Shown: piece by piece, positions 15,505 through 15,632 of the stretch
Layout of the letters: the number at the start of each line of letters is the position of its first letter
How positions within the stretch are numbered: the first letter of the stretch is position 1
NCBI GenBank assembly: GCA_002169115.2
Contig: NHJS02000024.1
Coordinates: 21,703 to 37,334, forward strand
Source of the DNA: a bacterium TMED221
GTDB lineage: Bacteria > Actinomycetota > Acidimicrobiia > Actinomarinales > Actinomarinaceae
Length of the DNA stretch: 15,632 nt
Direction of reading: 5' to 3'
Position numbers and translations under genes: made by a program
The notes under the pieces: generated by a model
What the model was told of the DNA's origin: nothing
What the model saw: only the letters and a program-made list of their open reading frames with translations
The model's database searches: none

Positions 15505-15632
15505 ATTCAGATATATATAAATTTACAAGCTTTACGACTTCAAACTGTTATGTTTTACGACCTTTTGGTAATGACATATGTATATTCATCGACTTACCCC
15601 CTGATTTAACTGAACCCCTGGATTATGTAAAT
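15501..15632 (+). CDS. Metallo-beta-lactamase-fold hydrolase, N-terminal fragment
   Basis: Only the first 44 codons are in the window; the frame is open to the right edge. The start reads MNSDIYKFTSFTTSNCYVLR and then ICIFIDLPPDL. The NCYVL turn followed by an IDLPPDL strand is how glyoxalase II-like metallo-beta-lactamase-fold proteins begin (usually NCYLV then VIDPG). The metal-binding HxHxD motif would lie beyond the window, so activity cannot be judged. In many Actinobacteria a hydrolase of this family follows relA and precedes hisS, which supports the call. It overlaps the relA stop by 4 bases (ATGA), with a weak AGG 6 bases before the ATG. Confidence 0.7.
   Translation, partial: MNSDIYKFTSFTTSNCYVLRPFGNDICIFIDLPPDLTEPLDYVN

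Overview
This window looks like a piece of a small, AT-rich actinobacterial chromosome. The gene order thrS, membrane protein, PI-phosphate synthase, PIM acyltransferase, pimA, pdxS, pdxT, yebC and later yajC, secD, secF, relA, metallo-beta-lactamase-fold gene is the classic order of Actinobacteria. The base composition is roughly one-third G+C by eye (not computed), and the genes are packed with overlaps of a few bases. Low G+C plus this order fits the streamlined marine actinobacteria of the Candidatus Actinomarina type. That placement is inference from order and composition, not from a search.

Layout. The left edge (2-610) is the end of a cyclophilin-type peptidyl-prolyl isomerase. Its reading frame runs back to a lipobox at the window edge, so it is a lipoprotein that starts outside the window. 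It meets tail-to-tail a minus-strand gene (591-1163) for an unrecognised protein with a C-terminal helix-turn-helix. A 79-base divergent gap follows. From 1243 to the right edge every gene is on the plus strand, with the largest gap 22 bases.

The plus-strand run falls into modules: threonyl-tRNA synthetase; a phosphatidylinositol mannoside block (two-helix membrane protein, CDP-alcohol phosphotransferase, LPLAT-type acyltransferase, PimA); the two subunits of PLP synthase; YebC; a 117-residue PD-(D/E)XK nuclease of Holliday-junction-resolvase type; QueA and Tgt for queuosine in tRNA; YajC, SecD and SecF for protein export; a bifunctional (p)ppGpp synthetase/hydrolase; and the first 44 codons of a metallo-beta-lactamase-fold hydrolase.

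Most points of interest concern gene starts and gene replacement. In many relatives ruvC-ruvA-ruvB follows yebC; here a small resolvase-like nuclease takes that place. The genes for PdxS and the nuclease are each preceded by the same ten bases, GTTAAAATTA, exactly four bases before the ATG, which suggests leaderless promoters inside the run. PdxT and QueA both start with TTG immediately after the preceding stop codon, in the same frame. No mobile element, CRISPR array, tRNA or rRNA gene was seen, and no stretch over 300 bases lacks a gene. I found no clearly new multi-gene system.
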